The notes: generated by a model from the letters alone, not told the origin. A DNA stretch of 64,000 bases from Streptomyces triculaminicus (GCF_017349075.1 NZ_JAFMOF010000001.1:992001-1056000); one strand, 5' to 3'; positions 18,084 to 27,283 are shown, counted from the first letter of the stretch. A program made the numbers and translations.

Positions 18084-18983
18084 TCAGGACACCGTCAGGC
18101 CCCGCACCAGCAGGTCGAGCAGCGCGCAGGCGAAAAGCGCGATACCGACGAAACCGTTGACCGTGAAGAACGCGCGGTTGAGCCGCGAGAGGTCGTGCGG
18201 CTTGACGATCGTGTGCTCGTACAGGAAGGCGCCCGCCACGACCACCAGCCCGGCCCAGAAGAACACTCCGGCGCCGACGGCCAGCGCGTACCAGACCAGC
18301 AGGCCCGTGGTGATCGCGTGACAGACCCGCGCGCCGTACAGCGAGGCCGGGACGCCGAAGCGGGCCGGGGTGGACTTCACCCCGTGCTCACGGTCCGACT
18401 CCACGTCCTGGCAGGCGTAGATCAGGTCGAAGCCGCCGATCCAGACGCCCACGGCGAGGCCCAGGATCACCGACTCCCAGGACCACTTCCCCGTCACCGC
18501 CAGCCACGCGCCCACCGGCGCCATGGCCTGGGCGAGGCCCAGGATCGCGTGCGGGAAGTGGGTGAAGCGCTTGCCGTACGGATAGACCACCATCGGGATC
18601 ACGGCGATCGGCGCGAGCGCCAGGCACAGCGGGTTCAGCAGCGCGGCGGCACCGAGGAAGAAGACCACGGCCACCCCCGCCCCGGTCCACGCCGAGCGCA
18701 CCGACACCGCGCCCGTCACCATCTCCCGGCCCGCCGTGCGGGGGTTGCGGGCGTCGATCTCACGGTCGATGACGCGGTTGCAGGCCATCGCGAAGGTGCG
18801 CAGTCCCACCATGGCGACGGTGACCAGCAGCAGCCGCACCCAGTGGATGTTCCTGTCCAGCTGGAACATCGCCGTCAGGGCGGCGATGTAGGCGAAGGGC
18901 AGCGCGAAGACCGAGTGCTCGATCATCACCAGGCGCAGGAACGCCTTGGTCCGGCCCGGTTGGGCGACGACGGCCGTGGTCAC
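18084..18983 (-). CDS. mqnP: UbiA-family prenyltransferase of menaquinone synthesis (MqnP)
   Basis: A 299-residue membrane prenyltransferase attaching the polyprenyl chain in late menaquinone synthesis. It has eight to nine hydrophobic spans. The first Asp-rich site is NRVIDREIDARNPRTAGR and the second is CQDVESDREHGVKSTPARFG. The GTG at 18983 overlaps the TGA of the UbiD-like gene (GTGA), so translation is coupled. The pairing with UbiD and UbiX homologues in a genome using the futalosine route supports MqnP rather than a ubiquinone enzyme. Confidence 0.9.
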   Translation of the reverse strand: MTTAVVAQPGRTKAFLRLVMIEHSVFALPFAYIAALTAMFQLDRNIHWVRLLLVTVAMVGLRTFAMACNRVIDREIDARNPRTAGREMVTGAVSVRSAWTGAGVAVVFFLGAAALLNPLCLALAPIAVIPMVVYPYGKRFTHFPHAILGLAQAMAPVGAWLAVTGKWSWESVILGLAVGVWIGGFDLIYACQDVESDREHGVKSTPARFGVPASLYGARVCHAITTGLLVWYALAVGAGVFFWAGLVVVAGAFLYEHTIVKPHDLSRLNRAFFTVNGFVGIALFACALLDLLVRGLTVS

Positions 18984-20431
18984 AGCCCGTACTCCTTCCA
19001 GCGGCGGTCGACCGTGGCGGCCGTCTCGGGGTCCGACTCGACCATCCGCGGCCAGCCTCCGTCGCGGGTGTAGCCCTCCTCGGGCCACTTCGCGGTGGCG
19101 TCGATGCCCGCCTTGCCGCCCCAGAACTGCTGGTAGGAGGCGTGGTCGAGGTGGTCGACCGGGCCCTCGACGACGGTGAGGTCGCGGGCGTAGTCGGTGT
19201 TGCCCAGGGCCCGCCAGGACACCTCGTGCAGGTCGTGGACGTCGCAGTCGGAGTCGACGACGATGATCAGCTTGGTCAGCGACATCATGTGCGCGCCCCA
19301 GATGGCGTGCATGACCTTCTGGGCGTGCTTGGGGTACTTCTTGTCGATCGAGACGATCGCGCAGTTGTGGAAGCCGCCGGACTCCGGCAGGTGGTAGTCC
19401 ACGATGTCGGGGACGATCACCTTCAGCAGCGGCAGGAAGAAGCGCTCGGTGGCCCGGCCCAGCGGCCCGTCCTCCGTCGGCGGACGGCCGACGACGATCG
19501 ACTGCAGCAGCGGGCGTCGCCGCATGGTGACGCAGTCGATGGTGAGCGCCGGGAAGTCCTCCTGCGGCGTGTAGAAGCCGGTGTGGTCGCCGAAGGGGCC
19601 CTCGGGAAGCATCTTCCCGGGCTCGAGCCAGCCCTCGATGACGACCTCGGCGTTGGCCGGGACCTGCAGCGGCACGGTCTTGCAGTCGACCATCTCGACC
19701 CGCTTGCCCTGGATGAAGCCGGCGAGGAGGTACTCGTCGATGTCGCCGGGCAGCGGCGCGGTGGAGGCGTACGTCACCGCCGGCGGGCAGCCGAAGGCGA
19801 TGGCGACCGGCAGGCGCTCGCCGCGCTTGGCGGCCACCTGGTAGTGGTTGCGGCTGTCCTTGTGGATCTGCCAGTGCATGCCGATGGTGCGCTTGTCGTG
19901 GCGCTGCAGGCGGTAGAGGCCGAGGTTCCGGACGCCGGTCTCGGGGTGCTTGGTGTGGGTGAGACCGAGGTTGAAGAAGGAGCCGCCGTCCTCGGGCCAG
20001 GTGAACAGCGCCGGCAGCTGCTCGAGGTCGACGTCGTCGCCGGTGAGGACGACCTCCTGGACCGGCGCGTCCTTGACCTTCTTCGGCGGTACGTGCGCCA
20101 TCGCGCCCAGCTTGCCGAAGGCCTCCCGCATGCCGATGAAGCCCTGCGGCAGCTCGGGCTTGAGCAGCCCGCCGATCTTCTCGCTGATCTCCTCGTAGGA
20201 CGTGAGGCCGAGGGCCTTGAGGAGCCGGCGGTCGGTGCCGAAGACGTTCATGGCCAGCGGCATCGCCGCGCCCTTGACGTTCTCGAAGAGCAGCGCGGGA
20301 CCGCCCGACTTGTTCACTCTGTCGACGATCTCCCCGATCTCCAGGTACGGGTCGACTTCAGCCTTGATGCGCTTGAGATCGCCATCGCGCTCCAGTGCCC
20401 GCAGGAAGGAGCGAAGATCGTCGTAAGCCAT
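18980..20431 (-). CDS. UbiD-family decarboxylase of menaquinone synthesis (MqnL-type)
   Basis: A 483-residue prenyl-FMN-dependent decarboxylase. The protein opens MAYDDLRSFLRALERDGDLK. It has the family motifs HYQVAAKRGERLPVAIAFG, EGPFGDHTGFY and the AIVSIDKKYPKHA and SDCDVHDLHEVSWR regions that carry the metal and active-site residues. It acts with the UbiX-like protein encoded at 16055-16744 and is translationally coupled to the prenyltransferase gene. It is divergent from a small membrane protein gene at 20519. Confidence 0.92.
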   Translation of the reverse strand: MAYDDLRSFLRALERDGDLKRIKAEVDPYLEIGEIVDRVNKSGGPALLFENVKGAAMPLAMNVFGTDRRLLKALGLTSYEEISEKIGGLLKPELPQGFIGMREAFGKLGAMAHVPPKKVKDAPVQEVVLTGDDVDLEQLPALFTWPEDGGSFFNLGLTHTKHPETGVRNLGLYRLQRHDKRTIGMHWQIHKDSRNHYQVAAKRGERLPVAIAFGCPPAVTYASTAPLPGDIDEYLLAGFIQGKRVEMVDCKTVPLQVPANAEVVIEGWLEPGKMLPEGPFGDHTGFYTPQEDFPALTIDCVTMRRRPLLQSIVVGRPPTEDGPLGRATERFFLPLLKVIVPDIVDYHLPESGGFHNCAIVSIDKKYPKHAQKVMHAIWGAHMMSLTKLIIVVDSDCDVHDLHEVSWRALGNTDYARDLTVVEGPVDHLDHASYQQFWGGKAGIDATAKWPEEGYTRDGGWPRMVESDPETAATVDRRWKEYGL

Positions 20432-20518
20432 GCGTTCCAGTATCGAGCACGCACTACCCTGGACCCGTCACGGGGGCCGCCGAGCGGCCCGCATCACCGC
20501 TCTCCGGGGGCCGCCGCC

Positions 20519-20824
20519 ATGCTCAGGTATCTGCCGTTCCTGCTGATCCTGGCGTTGTGGATCTATGCCTTCATCGACTGCCTGAACACTCCGGAGAACG
20601 AGGTACGGGGCCTGCCGAAGCTGGCGTGGGTGTTCGTCATCCTGCTCTTCGGCGAGGTGCTCGTGGGCCCGGTGGCCTGGCTGGTCGCCGGCCGGCCCCG
20701 CACCCGTACGCACACCCGCCCGGCGCGCCGGGAGTGGGTGGCACCGGACGACAACCCGGAGTTCCTGCGCTCGCTGAGGAAGGACGACGACAAGGACCCG
20801 GGCGGCGAGGGCCCGAAGGGTTAG
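20519..20824 (+). CDS. Small membrane protein with a PLDc_N (phospholipase D-nuclease N-terminal) domain
   Basis: A 101-residue protein with two transmembrane segments (YLPFLLILALWIYAFIDCL and WVFVILLFGEVLVGPVAWLV) and a hydrophilic C-terminal tail (DDNPEFLRSLRKDDDKD). The pattern FIDCL..P..EVRGLPKLAWV.. is the PLDc_N family seen at the start of cardiolipin synthases, here standing alone. Function is unknown. The start follows a weak CGGGGG site. Confidence 0.8.
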   Translation: MLRYLPFLLILALWIYAFIDCLNTPENEVRGLPKLAWVFVILLFGEVLVGPVAWLVAGRPRTRTHTRPARREWVAPDDNPEFLRSLRKDDDKDPGGEGPKG

Positions 20825-20833
20825 GCCGGCGGG

Positions 20834-21358
20834 CTAGTCCAGCCGCCCGGACTCGTAGCGCTCCCTCAGCTCGCGCCAGCGGTCCATCGTCCACTGCGAC
20901 CAGTCGGCCGGCTGCCCACCGAGGGCCTGCAGCAGGTACTCGAAGTGGTGGTGCCAGCCGGCGAGGCAGTCCAGGCGGACGTCGTCGGGCCCGGTCATCT
21001 CGTTGGTGAAGTGCAGCAGCGTCCCGCCCACGCCCAGCGGCCCGCGCTCCAGCTCGAAGCGGATCCGCCCGTGGATCTCGACGGTGTACTCGACGAGCTG
21101 CGTCGGATCCCAGGCGGTCACCCGGCCGGGAGCGACCGTGGCGTGGCCCTTGGCGTCGGTGTTCTGCCACCGCAGCGTGATCGCCCCGCCCTCGCGCTGC
21201 TCGAACGGATCGGCGACGGCCAGCCACGCCGGCAGCCCCTCGGGGGTGGCGATGGCGGCCCACACCTCGTCGACGGGGTACGGGATCGACAGCTCGTAGC
21301 GCAGGACGTGGATGTCGCCCTTGGTCTCGGACGCGCCGTAGGGGGAGGGGATCTCCAT
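20834..21358 (-). CDS. SRPBCC/AHSA1-type START-like domain protein
   Basis: A 174-residue protein. Almost the whole length is one SRPBCC fold: YELSIPYPVDEVWAAIATPE, then WLAVADPFEQREGGAITLRW, ending in an amphipathic C-terminal helix (WSQWTMDRWRELRERYES). Such proteins bind hydrophobic ligands. The ATG at 21358 follows a TTAGAC hexamer by eight bases, which suggests a leaderless mRNA. There is no operon partner; the gene is convergent with the small membrane protein gene, with a 9-base gap. Confidence 0.82.
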   Translation of the reverse strand: MEIPSPYGASETKGDIHVLRYELSIPYPVDEVWAAIATPEGLPAWLAVADPFEQREGGAITLRWQNTDAKGHATVAPGRVTAWDPTQLVEYTVEIHGRIRFELERGPLGVGGTLLHFTNEMTGPDDVRLDCLAGWHHHFEYLLQALGGQPADWSQWTMDRWRELRERYESGRLD

Positions 21359-21407
21359 GGGTCCACGTCTAACACGGTCGGCAGCGGCTCGCCTGCCGGC
21401 GCTCGCG

Positions 21408-21445
21408 CGAAGGCCCGCTCCCCCGAACGAGGAAGCGGGCCTTCG
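21408..21445. terminator. Terminator of the cytochrome c maturation operon
   Basis: Stem CGAAGGCCCGCT (21408-21419) / AGCGGGCCTTCG (21434-21445), directly downstream of ccsB on the minus strand. Confidence 0.7.
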
Positions 21446-21471
21446 TACGCGCGCGTGGCGCGAGGGTACGG

Positions 21472-22551
21472 TCACACCCCCGCGTAGGAGTGCTTGCCGC
21501 TCAGCAGGATGTTCACGCCGTAGTAGTTGAAGAGGTAGCAGGCGAAGGCCAGCAGGGCCAGGTAGGCGGCCTTGCGGCCCTTCCAGCCGGCGGTGGCGCG
21601 GGCGTGGAGGTAGCAGGCGTAGGCGACCCAGGTGATGAAGGACCAGACCTCCTTGGGGTCCCAGCCCCAGTAGCGGCCCCAGGCGGCCTCGGCCCAGATC
21701 GCGCCCGCGATGATCGTGAACGTCCACAGCGGGAAGACGGTGGCGTTGATGCGGTACGCGAACTTGTCGAGCGTGGCGGCCGACGGCAGGCGGGAGAGGA
21801 CGTTGTCCCAGGCGCCGGCGGGGCGGCCCTCGGCGGCGTGCGCCTCGTGGGCGTCGCGGAAGAGGTAGAACAGGCTCGACGTCGCGCCCACCCACAGCGC
21901 CGCGCCCGAGAGGATGGCGCAGGAGACGTGGATCCACAGCCAGTACGAGTGCAGGGCGGGCACCAGCTGGTCGCTGTCGGTGTAGAGCACGGAGACGGCC
22001 AGGCCCAGGTCGAGGAGGATCGACGTGGTCAGCGGCAGGCCCAGCCAGCGGACGTTCTTCTTGGCGACGAGCAGGCCGAGGTAGACGCCGACGGCGGCCA
22101 TGGCGAAGGTCGTGGAGAACTCGTACATGTTGCCCCACGGCGCCCGCTGCACCGACAGGGCGCGGCTGAGCACGCCGCCCACGTGCAGGGCGAAGGCCAG
22201 CACGGTCAGGGAGACCGCGATGCGGCCGTAGAGGTCGCCCTTCTCGCTGCCGCCCGCGGCGCCGGGGCCGTCGGGGACGTCACGGCTGCCGGGGGCGGAG
22301 CGGGTGACGACCTTGGGGCGCTCCAGGACGGCCGTGCCGCCGCTCTGCGCGCTCTTGGCGGTGGTGACGGTCACCGCGGCCGCGGCCGGCGCCGTGAGCG
22401 CGGCCGCGGTCCGGCCGACGGCGCTGCGGCTGCCGAAGACCCACTCCGCGATGTGCGCGAGGAAGGCGAGGGTGTAGACGGCCATGGCCGAGTAGACCAG
22501 CACATTGCTGATGTGGGCCAGGTTCTCGTTGGTTGCGGCGGCGAGGGTCAC
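21472..22551 (-). CDS. ccsB: CcsB/ResC, cytochrome c haem-lyase subunit
   Basis: A 359-residue polytopic membrane protein of cytochrome c maturation system II. About eight transmembrane spans are seen. The tryptophan-rich haem-handling motif WGRYWGWDPKEVWSFITW is near residue 300, and WGNMYEF lies near residue 140. A low-complexity Ala/Thr insert around residues 55-75 is usual for actinomycetes. With ResB it exports haem and attaches it to apocytochrome. The GTG start overlaps the resB stop (GTGA), so the pair is coupled. Confidence 0.92.
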   Translation of the reverse strand: MTLAAATNENLAHISNVLVYSAMAVYTLAFLAHIAEWVFGSRSAVGRTAAALTAPAAAAVTVTTAKSAQSGGTAVLERPKVVTRSAPGSRDVPDGPGAAGGSEKGDLYGRIAVSLTVLAFALHVGGVLSRALSVQRAPWGNMYEFSTTFAMAAVGVYLGLLVAKKNVRWLGLPLTTSILLDLGLAVSVLYTDSDQLVPALHSYWLWIHVSCAILSGAALWVGATSSLFYLFRDAHEAHAAEGRPAGAWDNVLSRLPSAATLDKFAYRINATVFPLWTFTIIAGAIWAEAAWGRYWGWDPKEVWSFITWVAYACYLHARATAGWKGRKAAYLALLAFACYLFNYYGVNILLSGKHSYAGV

Positions 22552-24383
22552 GCGCGCGCTCCTTCGGACGTTTCGGCGGGGGCTTCGGGGGCTGGGGAGG
22601 CGCCTTCGCGGGCGTCGTCGGCGGGCGCGTCCGGCGCGGCGGCCCCGGAGTCGTCGCCCTCGGCGTCACCGGTGGCGTCGCCGGCCACCTGCGGGGCGTC
22701 GGGCTGCAGGGCCGCGGCCAGGTCGGCGAGCTCCTCGGGCAGCCGGGCGGACTCGCTGCGGCCGAGGCCGGCCAGCTCCACGACCGTGGTGCCGTCCGCG
22801 CCCCTGACCGCCCGCACCCACACGCGGCGGCGCTGGATGAACAGCGACCCGGCCAGGCCGACCAGCGCGGCGACGGCGCCGGCCAGCGCGGCGCCGTTGC
22901 CCGGCTTCTGGGACACCTGGAAGGTGGCCCACTGCCGGATGCCGTCGAAGTGCAGCGTGCCCGCGCCGTCCGGCAGCGTCATGGTGTCGCCGACCTTCAT
23001 GGCCTGGGCGAAGGCCCTGCCGTCCGGGTTCTTGAACTGCTTCATCTTCGTCGTGTCGAGCTGGTACACGCTCTGCGGCACGCCCGAGTCGACGCCGAGG
23101 CTGCCCCGGTAGGCGGTCAGCACCAGCCGCGGATTGTCCAGCGCGGGGAACTGGCTGAACATGGTGCCGGTGCGCAGGTCCAGCGTCGGCACGAAGTTGC
23201 CCTGGAAGCCGAGGTCGTCGGGCTTGCCGTCCTTGTCGCGGTAGTCGGCCACCTTCAGCACCGAGGTCTCGGTGACGTTGCTGTCCAGCGGCAGCGAGGG
23301 GATCGGGCCCTTGAAGGCGATGTCGCCCTTGCCGTCGCGGACGGTGACCATCGGGGCGTAGCCGTGGCCGATGAGGTAGACCTTCGAGCGGGTCGTCTCC
23401 AGCGGCTCGTTCACCTTGATGGTGGCCTTGCGGCGCTCGGCGCCGGGCTTGTCCCGGTAGGTGACGTGGGCGGCGTAGTCGCGCGGCGTGCCCTTCTGGG
23501 GGCCGGTGCGCTCGTAGCTCCCGGAGAAGCTGTCGAGGTCGAAGTCGAAGGGGTCGAGGTCGTCGGCGTCGAACAGCGAGCCGGCCTTGAAGTCGTCGTA
23601 CTGGGTGAGGTTGTTCGCGAAGCCGTCGCCCTCGACGACGAGCTTGCCGCCCTCGGACTTCCACAGCTGGCCGGAGGCGAAGGCCACCAGCAGCACGATC
23701 AGGGAGATGTGGAAGAGGAGGTTGCCCGCCTCGCGGAGGTAGCCCTTCTCGCCGCCGACCGAGTCCGCGGCCGTCTCGGTGCGGAAGCGGCGCCGCTTGA
23801 GGATCCGGCCGGCCGCGGCCAGCACCTGCTCCGGCTCCGCCGACGTGCGCCAGGTGGCGTGGGCGGGCATCCGGTCCAGGTGGCGCGGGGCGGCCGGCGG
23901 GCGGCCGCGCAGCTGGCCGACGAACTGCCAGGTGCGCGGGATGATGCAGCCGATGAGGGAGACGAACAGCAGGATGTAGATCGCGGAGAACCACACCGAG
24001 CTGTAGACGTGGAAGAGCCCGAGCTTCTCGTACAGGGGCGCGAGGGTCTCGTGCTCCTTCTGCCACTGCTCGGCCTTGAGCTGGTCCACGCCGGTCTGCG
24101 GCACGAGCGAGCCGGGGATGGTGGCGAGCGAGAGCAGGAACAGCAGCAGCAGCGCCACCCGCATGGACGTCAGCTGGCGCCAGAACCAGCGCACCCAGCC
24201 CGTCGCCTCGCGCGCGGACCAGGCCAGCCACCCCAGCGCGCCGGGAGCGCGCACGCCGCCGAAGGAGCCGGGCATCGCCTGGCCCCGGTCCTCGGCGGGG
24301 GCGGTGGACATCCGCGCGCCCGCGGCGCCGGCCTCGGATTCCTCCGGGGCCGGTGCGGATGCGCTCTTATCGGTCTTGGCCAT
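22548..24383 (-). CDS. resB: ResB-like cytochrome c biogenesis protein
   Basis: A 611-residue partner of CcsB. Four transmembrane spans (the first near residues 72-90, RVALLLLFLLSLATIPGSLV) frame a large extracytoplasmic domain rich in beta structure (VKVNEPLE, GHGYAPMVTVRDGKGD). N- and C-terminal tails are acidic and Ala/Glu-rich. It stabilises haem delivery to apocytochrome c. The ATG is three bases after the ccdA stop and the stop overlaps the ccsB start, so the three genes form one translational unit. Confidence 0.92.
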   Translation of the reverse strand: MAKTDKSASAPAPEESEAGAAGARMSTAPAEDRGQAMPGSFGGVRAPGALGWLAWSAREATGWVRWFWRQLTSMRVALLLLFLLSLATIPGSLVPQTGVDQLKAEQWQKEHETLAPLYEKLGLFHVYSSVWFSAIYILLFVSLIGCIIPRTWQFVGQLRGRPPAAPRHLDRMPAHATWRTSAEPEQVLAAAGRILKRRRFRTETAADSVGGEKGYLREAGNLLFHISLIVLLVAFASGQLWKSEGGKLVVEGDGFANNLTQYDDFKAGSLFDADDLDPFDFDLDSFSGSYERTGPQKGTPRDYAAHVTYRDKPGAERRKATIKVNEPLETTRSKVYLIGHGYAPMVTVRDGKGDIAFKGPIPSLPLDSNVTETSVLKVADYRDKDGKPDDLGFQGNFVPTLDLRTGTMFSQFPALDNPRLVLTAYRGSLGVDSGVPQSVYQLDTTKMKQFKNPDGRAFAQAMKVGDTMTLPDGAGTLHFDGIRQWATFQVSQKPGNGAALAGAVAALVGLAGSLFIQRRRVWVRAVRGADGTTVVELAGLGRSESARLPEELADLAAALQPDAPQVAGDATGDAEGDDSGAAAPDAPADDAREGASPAPEAPAETSEGARA

Positions 24384-24386
24384 CGA

Positions 24387-25169
24387 TCAGATCCCAGGGG
24401 TGAAGTTGCTCGACCACGTCTGCAGGTCCGCGACCATGCTGTCCCACAAACCTGTGACGAGGAGCAGGCCGACCGCGACGAGCATCCCGCCGCCGATCCG
24501 CATGACCCACGCATAGTGCCGCTTGACCCAGCCGAACGCGCCCAGCGCCCGCCGGAACGCCACGGCCGCCAGGACGAACGGCACGCCCAGCCCCGCGCAG
24601 TAGGCGACGGTCAGCAGCGCGCCGCGGCCGGCGCTGGCCTGCTGCGAGGACAGGGAGAGCACGGCGCCGAGCGTCGGCCCGATGCACGGCGTCCAGCCGA
24701 GCCCGAAGAGGACGCCCAGCAGCGGCGCGCCCACCAGGCCCATGGTGGGCCGGGTGTGGAAGCGGAACTCGCGCTGGCCGAAGAGGTTGAAGGCCCCCAT
24801 GAAGCCGAGGCCGAGCAGGATCGTCACGCCGCCCAGCACCAGGGAGATCGTCTGCTTGTGGGCGAGCAGCGTCTCGCCGAAGAAGCCGAAGAGGGCGCCG
24901 AAGGAGACGAAGACGGCGGTGAAGCCGAGGACGAAGAGCGAGGTGCCCAGGGCCATCCGGCCGCGCTTGGCGTCGGCCATGTCGGCGCCGCTGACGCCGG
25001 TGACGTAGGAGAGGTAGCCGGGGACGAGCGGCAGCACGCACGGCGAGAAGAAGGAGACCAGCCCGCCGAGCACCGCCACGGGCAGGGCCAGGAGCAGGGC
25101 GCCGGTCTCGACGGTCTGGTTCACGTCGCCCACGGCGGCCAGGGTGATCGTGGCGGTCACCGGGGTCAC
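24387..25169 (-). CDS. ccdA: CcdA/DsbD-like thiol-disulfide transporter
   Basis: A 260-residue six-span membrane protein that carries reductant across the membrane to keep apocytochrome cysteines reduced. The first redox motif is FFSPCVLPLVPGYLSYVTG near residue 35, and the second cysteine is in GWTPCIGPTLGAVLSL. The GTG at 25169 overlaps the resA stop (GTGA). The order resA-ccdA-resB-ccsB is the actinobacterial system II cluster. Confidence 0.92.
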   Translation of the reverse strand: MTPVTATITLAAVGDVNQTVETGALLLALPVAVLGGLVSFFSPCVLPLVPGYLSYVTGVSGADMADAKRGRMALGTSLFVLGFTAVFVSFGALFGFFGETLLAHKQTISLVLGGVTILLGLGFMGAFNLFGQREFRFHTRPTMGLVGAPLLGVLFGLGWTPCIGPTLGAVLSLSSQQASAGRGALLTVAYCAGLGVPFVLAAVAFRRALGAFGWVKRHYAWVMRIGGGMLVAVGLLLVTGLWDSMVADLQTWSSNFTPGI

Positions 25170-25792
25170 TTCTCCGCGACCAGCGGGTCGAGCGTCTTGC
25201 GCAGCTCGTCCTCGGTCAGCGCCTTCAGGGCGCGGGCCGCGATCTTCCCGTCCCGGTCGATGAAGATCGTCGAGGGGATGGCCTGCGGGTTGAGGCTGCC
25301 CTTGGGGAAGCGCAGCAGCAGCTTGCCGGAGGAGTCGTACAGGCTCGGGTACGGAACCTCGAACTCCTTCTCGAACTTCAGGCCGGGGGCGGGGTCGGGG
25401 TCGCGGGTGTCGAGCCCGACGAACTGCACGCCCTTGGCCTTGTAGTCGTTGGCGACCTTGACGAGGTTGGGCGCCTCGGCGCGGCAGGGCGAGCACCACG
25501 AGCCCCAGACGTTCAGGACGACGATCTTGCCCTTGTAGTCGCCGGCGACGTCGAGGTCCTTGCCCTCCAGGGTCTTGCCCGTGAGGTCCGGCGCGGCCTG
25601 TCGGTCCCCGCGCTCCTTGACCACGCTCACCCCGCCCGTGCCCTGCACGAACTGGGTCTGCCCCCCGCTGCCGGAGGTCTTGCCGGAACCGCAGGCGCTG
25701 AGCGTCAGCGCCGCCAGGACGGCGACGGCGGCGGCCGGCAGGGTGGTACGACGGCGTGAAAGTGGGCGTCGAAGGGCGCGGCAGGCACTCAT
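25166..25792 (-). CDS. resA: ResA/TlpA-like thioredoxin-fold lipoprotein
   Basis: A 208-residue lipoprotein of the cytochrome c maturation system. The signal peptide ends in the lipobox LSAC near residue 37. The thioredoxin-like fold carries WCSPC in NVWGSWCSPCRAEAP, and the cis-Pro region lies before STIFIDRDGKIAAR. It reduces apocytochrome c thiols outside the membrane using electrons from CcdA. The start at 25792 (MSACRALRR) is chosen because it begins the signal peptide; the longer reading to 25861 is not supported. Confidence 0.92.
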   Translation of the reverse strand: MSACRALRRPLSRRRTTLPAAAVAVLAALTLSACGSGKTSGSGGQTQFVQGTGGVSVVKERGDRQAAPDLTGKTLEGKDLDVAGDYKGKIVVLNVWGSWCSPCRAEAPNLVKVANDYKAKGVQFVGLDTRDPDPAPGLKFEKEFEVPYPSLYDSSGKLLLRFPKGSLNPQAIPSTIFIDRDGKIAARALKALTEDELRKTLDPLVAEK

Positions 25793-25888
25793 GTGAAAAG
25801 TTTCGCATGGGCGGTTTGGGGATCTTCCGCACCCCCCTCGGTCCGCTTCGGCCCCCTCCACCGCCCGGCCTGCGGCGGCCCGCCGTTC

Positions 25889-27106
25889 TCAGTCGGCCTT
25901 GGCGCTCCATTTCTCGCCCACGTCGAGCCGGCGCAGCTTCTTCAGCACCGCCGGGCTCTGCACATCGAGCCAGTCGACGAATTGCCGGAAGGACACCACG
26001 CGGACGTCACGCCGCTTGTCGTCGGCCATGTATTTGAACGCCTCCTCCACGGCGTCCATGTAAATCCCGCCGTTCCATTCCTCGAAGTGGTTTCCCACGA
26101 AGAACGGCGCCCGGTTCGTCTCGTAGGCCCGGTCGAAGCCGGCGATGTACGCCTCGGTGGCCTGCTTTCGCCAGGCGGGGTAGTTGTACGAGGCTCCCCG
26201 CGTCGTGTTCTTCGACTGGTTGGCGAGGATGTTGTAGTCCATCGAGAGGACTTCGAAAGAGTGACCCGGGAAGGGCATCTGCTGCAGCGGAAGGTCCCAG
26301 ATCCCGTGTTTCTTCCCCGGCCACACCTGCTGGCCGCCGGCGGAACTCGCGTCGTAGCGCCAGCCGAGTTTCGCGGCGGTCGGCAGGAGATTGTCCTGGC
26401 CGAGCAGGCAGGGGGTGCGGGCGCCGACGAGTTCCTTGCGGTAGTCGAAGGGCAGCGGCTCGAGGTCGGTGAATCCGGTGTGGGTCCGCCAGCGGGTGAC
26501 GAAGGAGACGGCCTGCTCGATCTCGGATTCCCAGTCCGCGGGCGTCCAGTGGGCGACCGATCCGCTGCCGGAGCAGAAATGCCCGTTGAAGTGCGTGCCG
26601 ACCTCGTGGCCCTCGAGCCAGGCCTGGCGCAGGCAGGTGAGCGTGGTCCTGATGTGCCCGTCGGTCAGGTAGCCGATGTCGGACGCGCCCACAGGGTTGT
26701 TCGGCGGCTCGTAGACCTCCTTCTTGGACTCGGGAAGAAGGTAGATGCCGGAGAGGAAGAACGTCATCTTCGCGTCGTGTTCCCGGGCCAGCTTCAGGAA
26801 GCGGGGGAAGAGGCCGTTGCCGACCTCGCCCGCCCCGTCCCAGGAGAAGATCACGAACTGCGGGGGCTTCTGACCGGGCTCCAGCGGCTCCGGCTTGGGG
26901 GGCTGGTGGGGCTGCTTGCCCGCGTCGGCCGTGGAGCCGTCGCCCAGGAGCCGGGCCTTGGCGGCCGGCTTGGCGGCGGGATCCACCTGCTTCGGGCCCG
27001 GCCCGCCGGCCGGGCCCGAGCCCGAAGAACACCCCGCGACCGTGCCCAGCGCGGCGGCCGCCCCCACCCCCAGTTCGAGGAGACCTCGTCGGCTGATGTC
27101 GCGCAT
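25889..27106 (-). CDS. Tat-exported lipoprotein, polysaccharide deacetylase-like
   Basis: A 405-residue protein with a Tat lipoprotein signal (ISRRGLLELGVGAAAALG, lipobox TVAGC near residue 26). The mature domain resembles a NodB/CE4 deacetylase, with SWDGAGE replacing the usual TFDDG motif and GTHFNGH supplying possible metal histidines. The changed first motif means deacetylase activity is uncertain. A Pro/Lys linker follows the lipid anchor. GGAGACGAC precedes the ATG. It lies 96 bases upstream of resA in the same direction. A 16-bp palindrome occurs upstream at 27148-27163. Confidence 0.78.
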   Translation of the reverse strand: MRDISRRGLLELGVGAAAALGTVAGCSSGSGPAGGPGPKQVDPAAKPAAKARLLGDGSTADAGKQPHQPPKPEPLEPGQKPPQFVIFSWDGAGEVGNGLFPRFLKLAREHDAKMTFFLSGIYLLPESKKEVYEPPNNPVGASDIGYLTDGHIRTTLTCLRQAWLEGHEVGTHFNGHFCSGSGSVAHWTPADWESEIEQAVSFVTRWRTHTGFTDLEPLPFDYRKELVGARTPCLLGQDNLLPTAAKLGWRYDASSAGGQQVWPGKKHGIWDLPLQQMPFPGHSFEVLSMDYNILANQSKNTTRGASYNYPAWRKQATEAYIAGFDRAYETNRAPFFVGNHFEEWNGGIYMDAVEEAFKYMADDKRRDVRVVSFRQFVDWLDVQSPAVLKKLRRLDVGEKWSAKAD

Positions 27107-27147
27107 GTCGTCTCCGTCCAGATCGATGCGCCCCAATACCATATGTC

Positions 27148-27163
27148 GTCCATATAAATGGAC
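27148..27163. promoter_or_regulatory. Palindrome upstream of the deacetylase-like lipoprotein gene
   Basis: GTCCATATAAATGGAC has 6-base arms around ATAA. A second pair, CCCAAT (27132-27137) and ATTGGG (27164-27169), encloses it. It is AT-rich against its surroundings and sits 42 bases before the start at 27106, so it may be an operator. No regulator is adjacent. Confidence 0.35.
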
Positions 27164-27283
27164 ATTGGGTATGAGGGCGCGCCGAGCTACGACGGTTGCG
27201 CTCTTTTACTCGCCTTTAGGGGGGTATCGCAGTGCGGACCTGACCGAGCGCCAGGGCGCACACCCCCGCGCATCGGACACGCC

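Noticed and set aside
22533..25445. 970-codon open frame antisense to the cytochrome c maturation genes
   Set aside because: GC-rich coding DNA gives long open frames on the other strand. The sequence is low-complexity (Gly/Ala/Arg/Glu), has no family motif and opposes well-supported genes.
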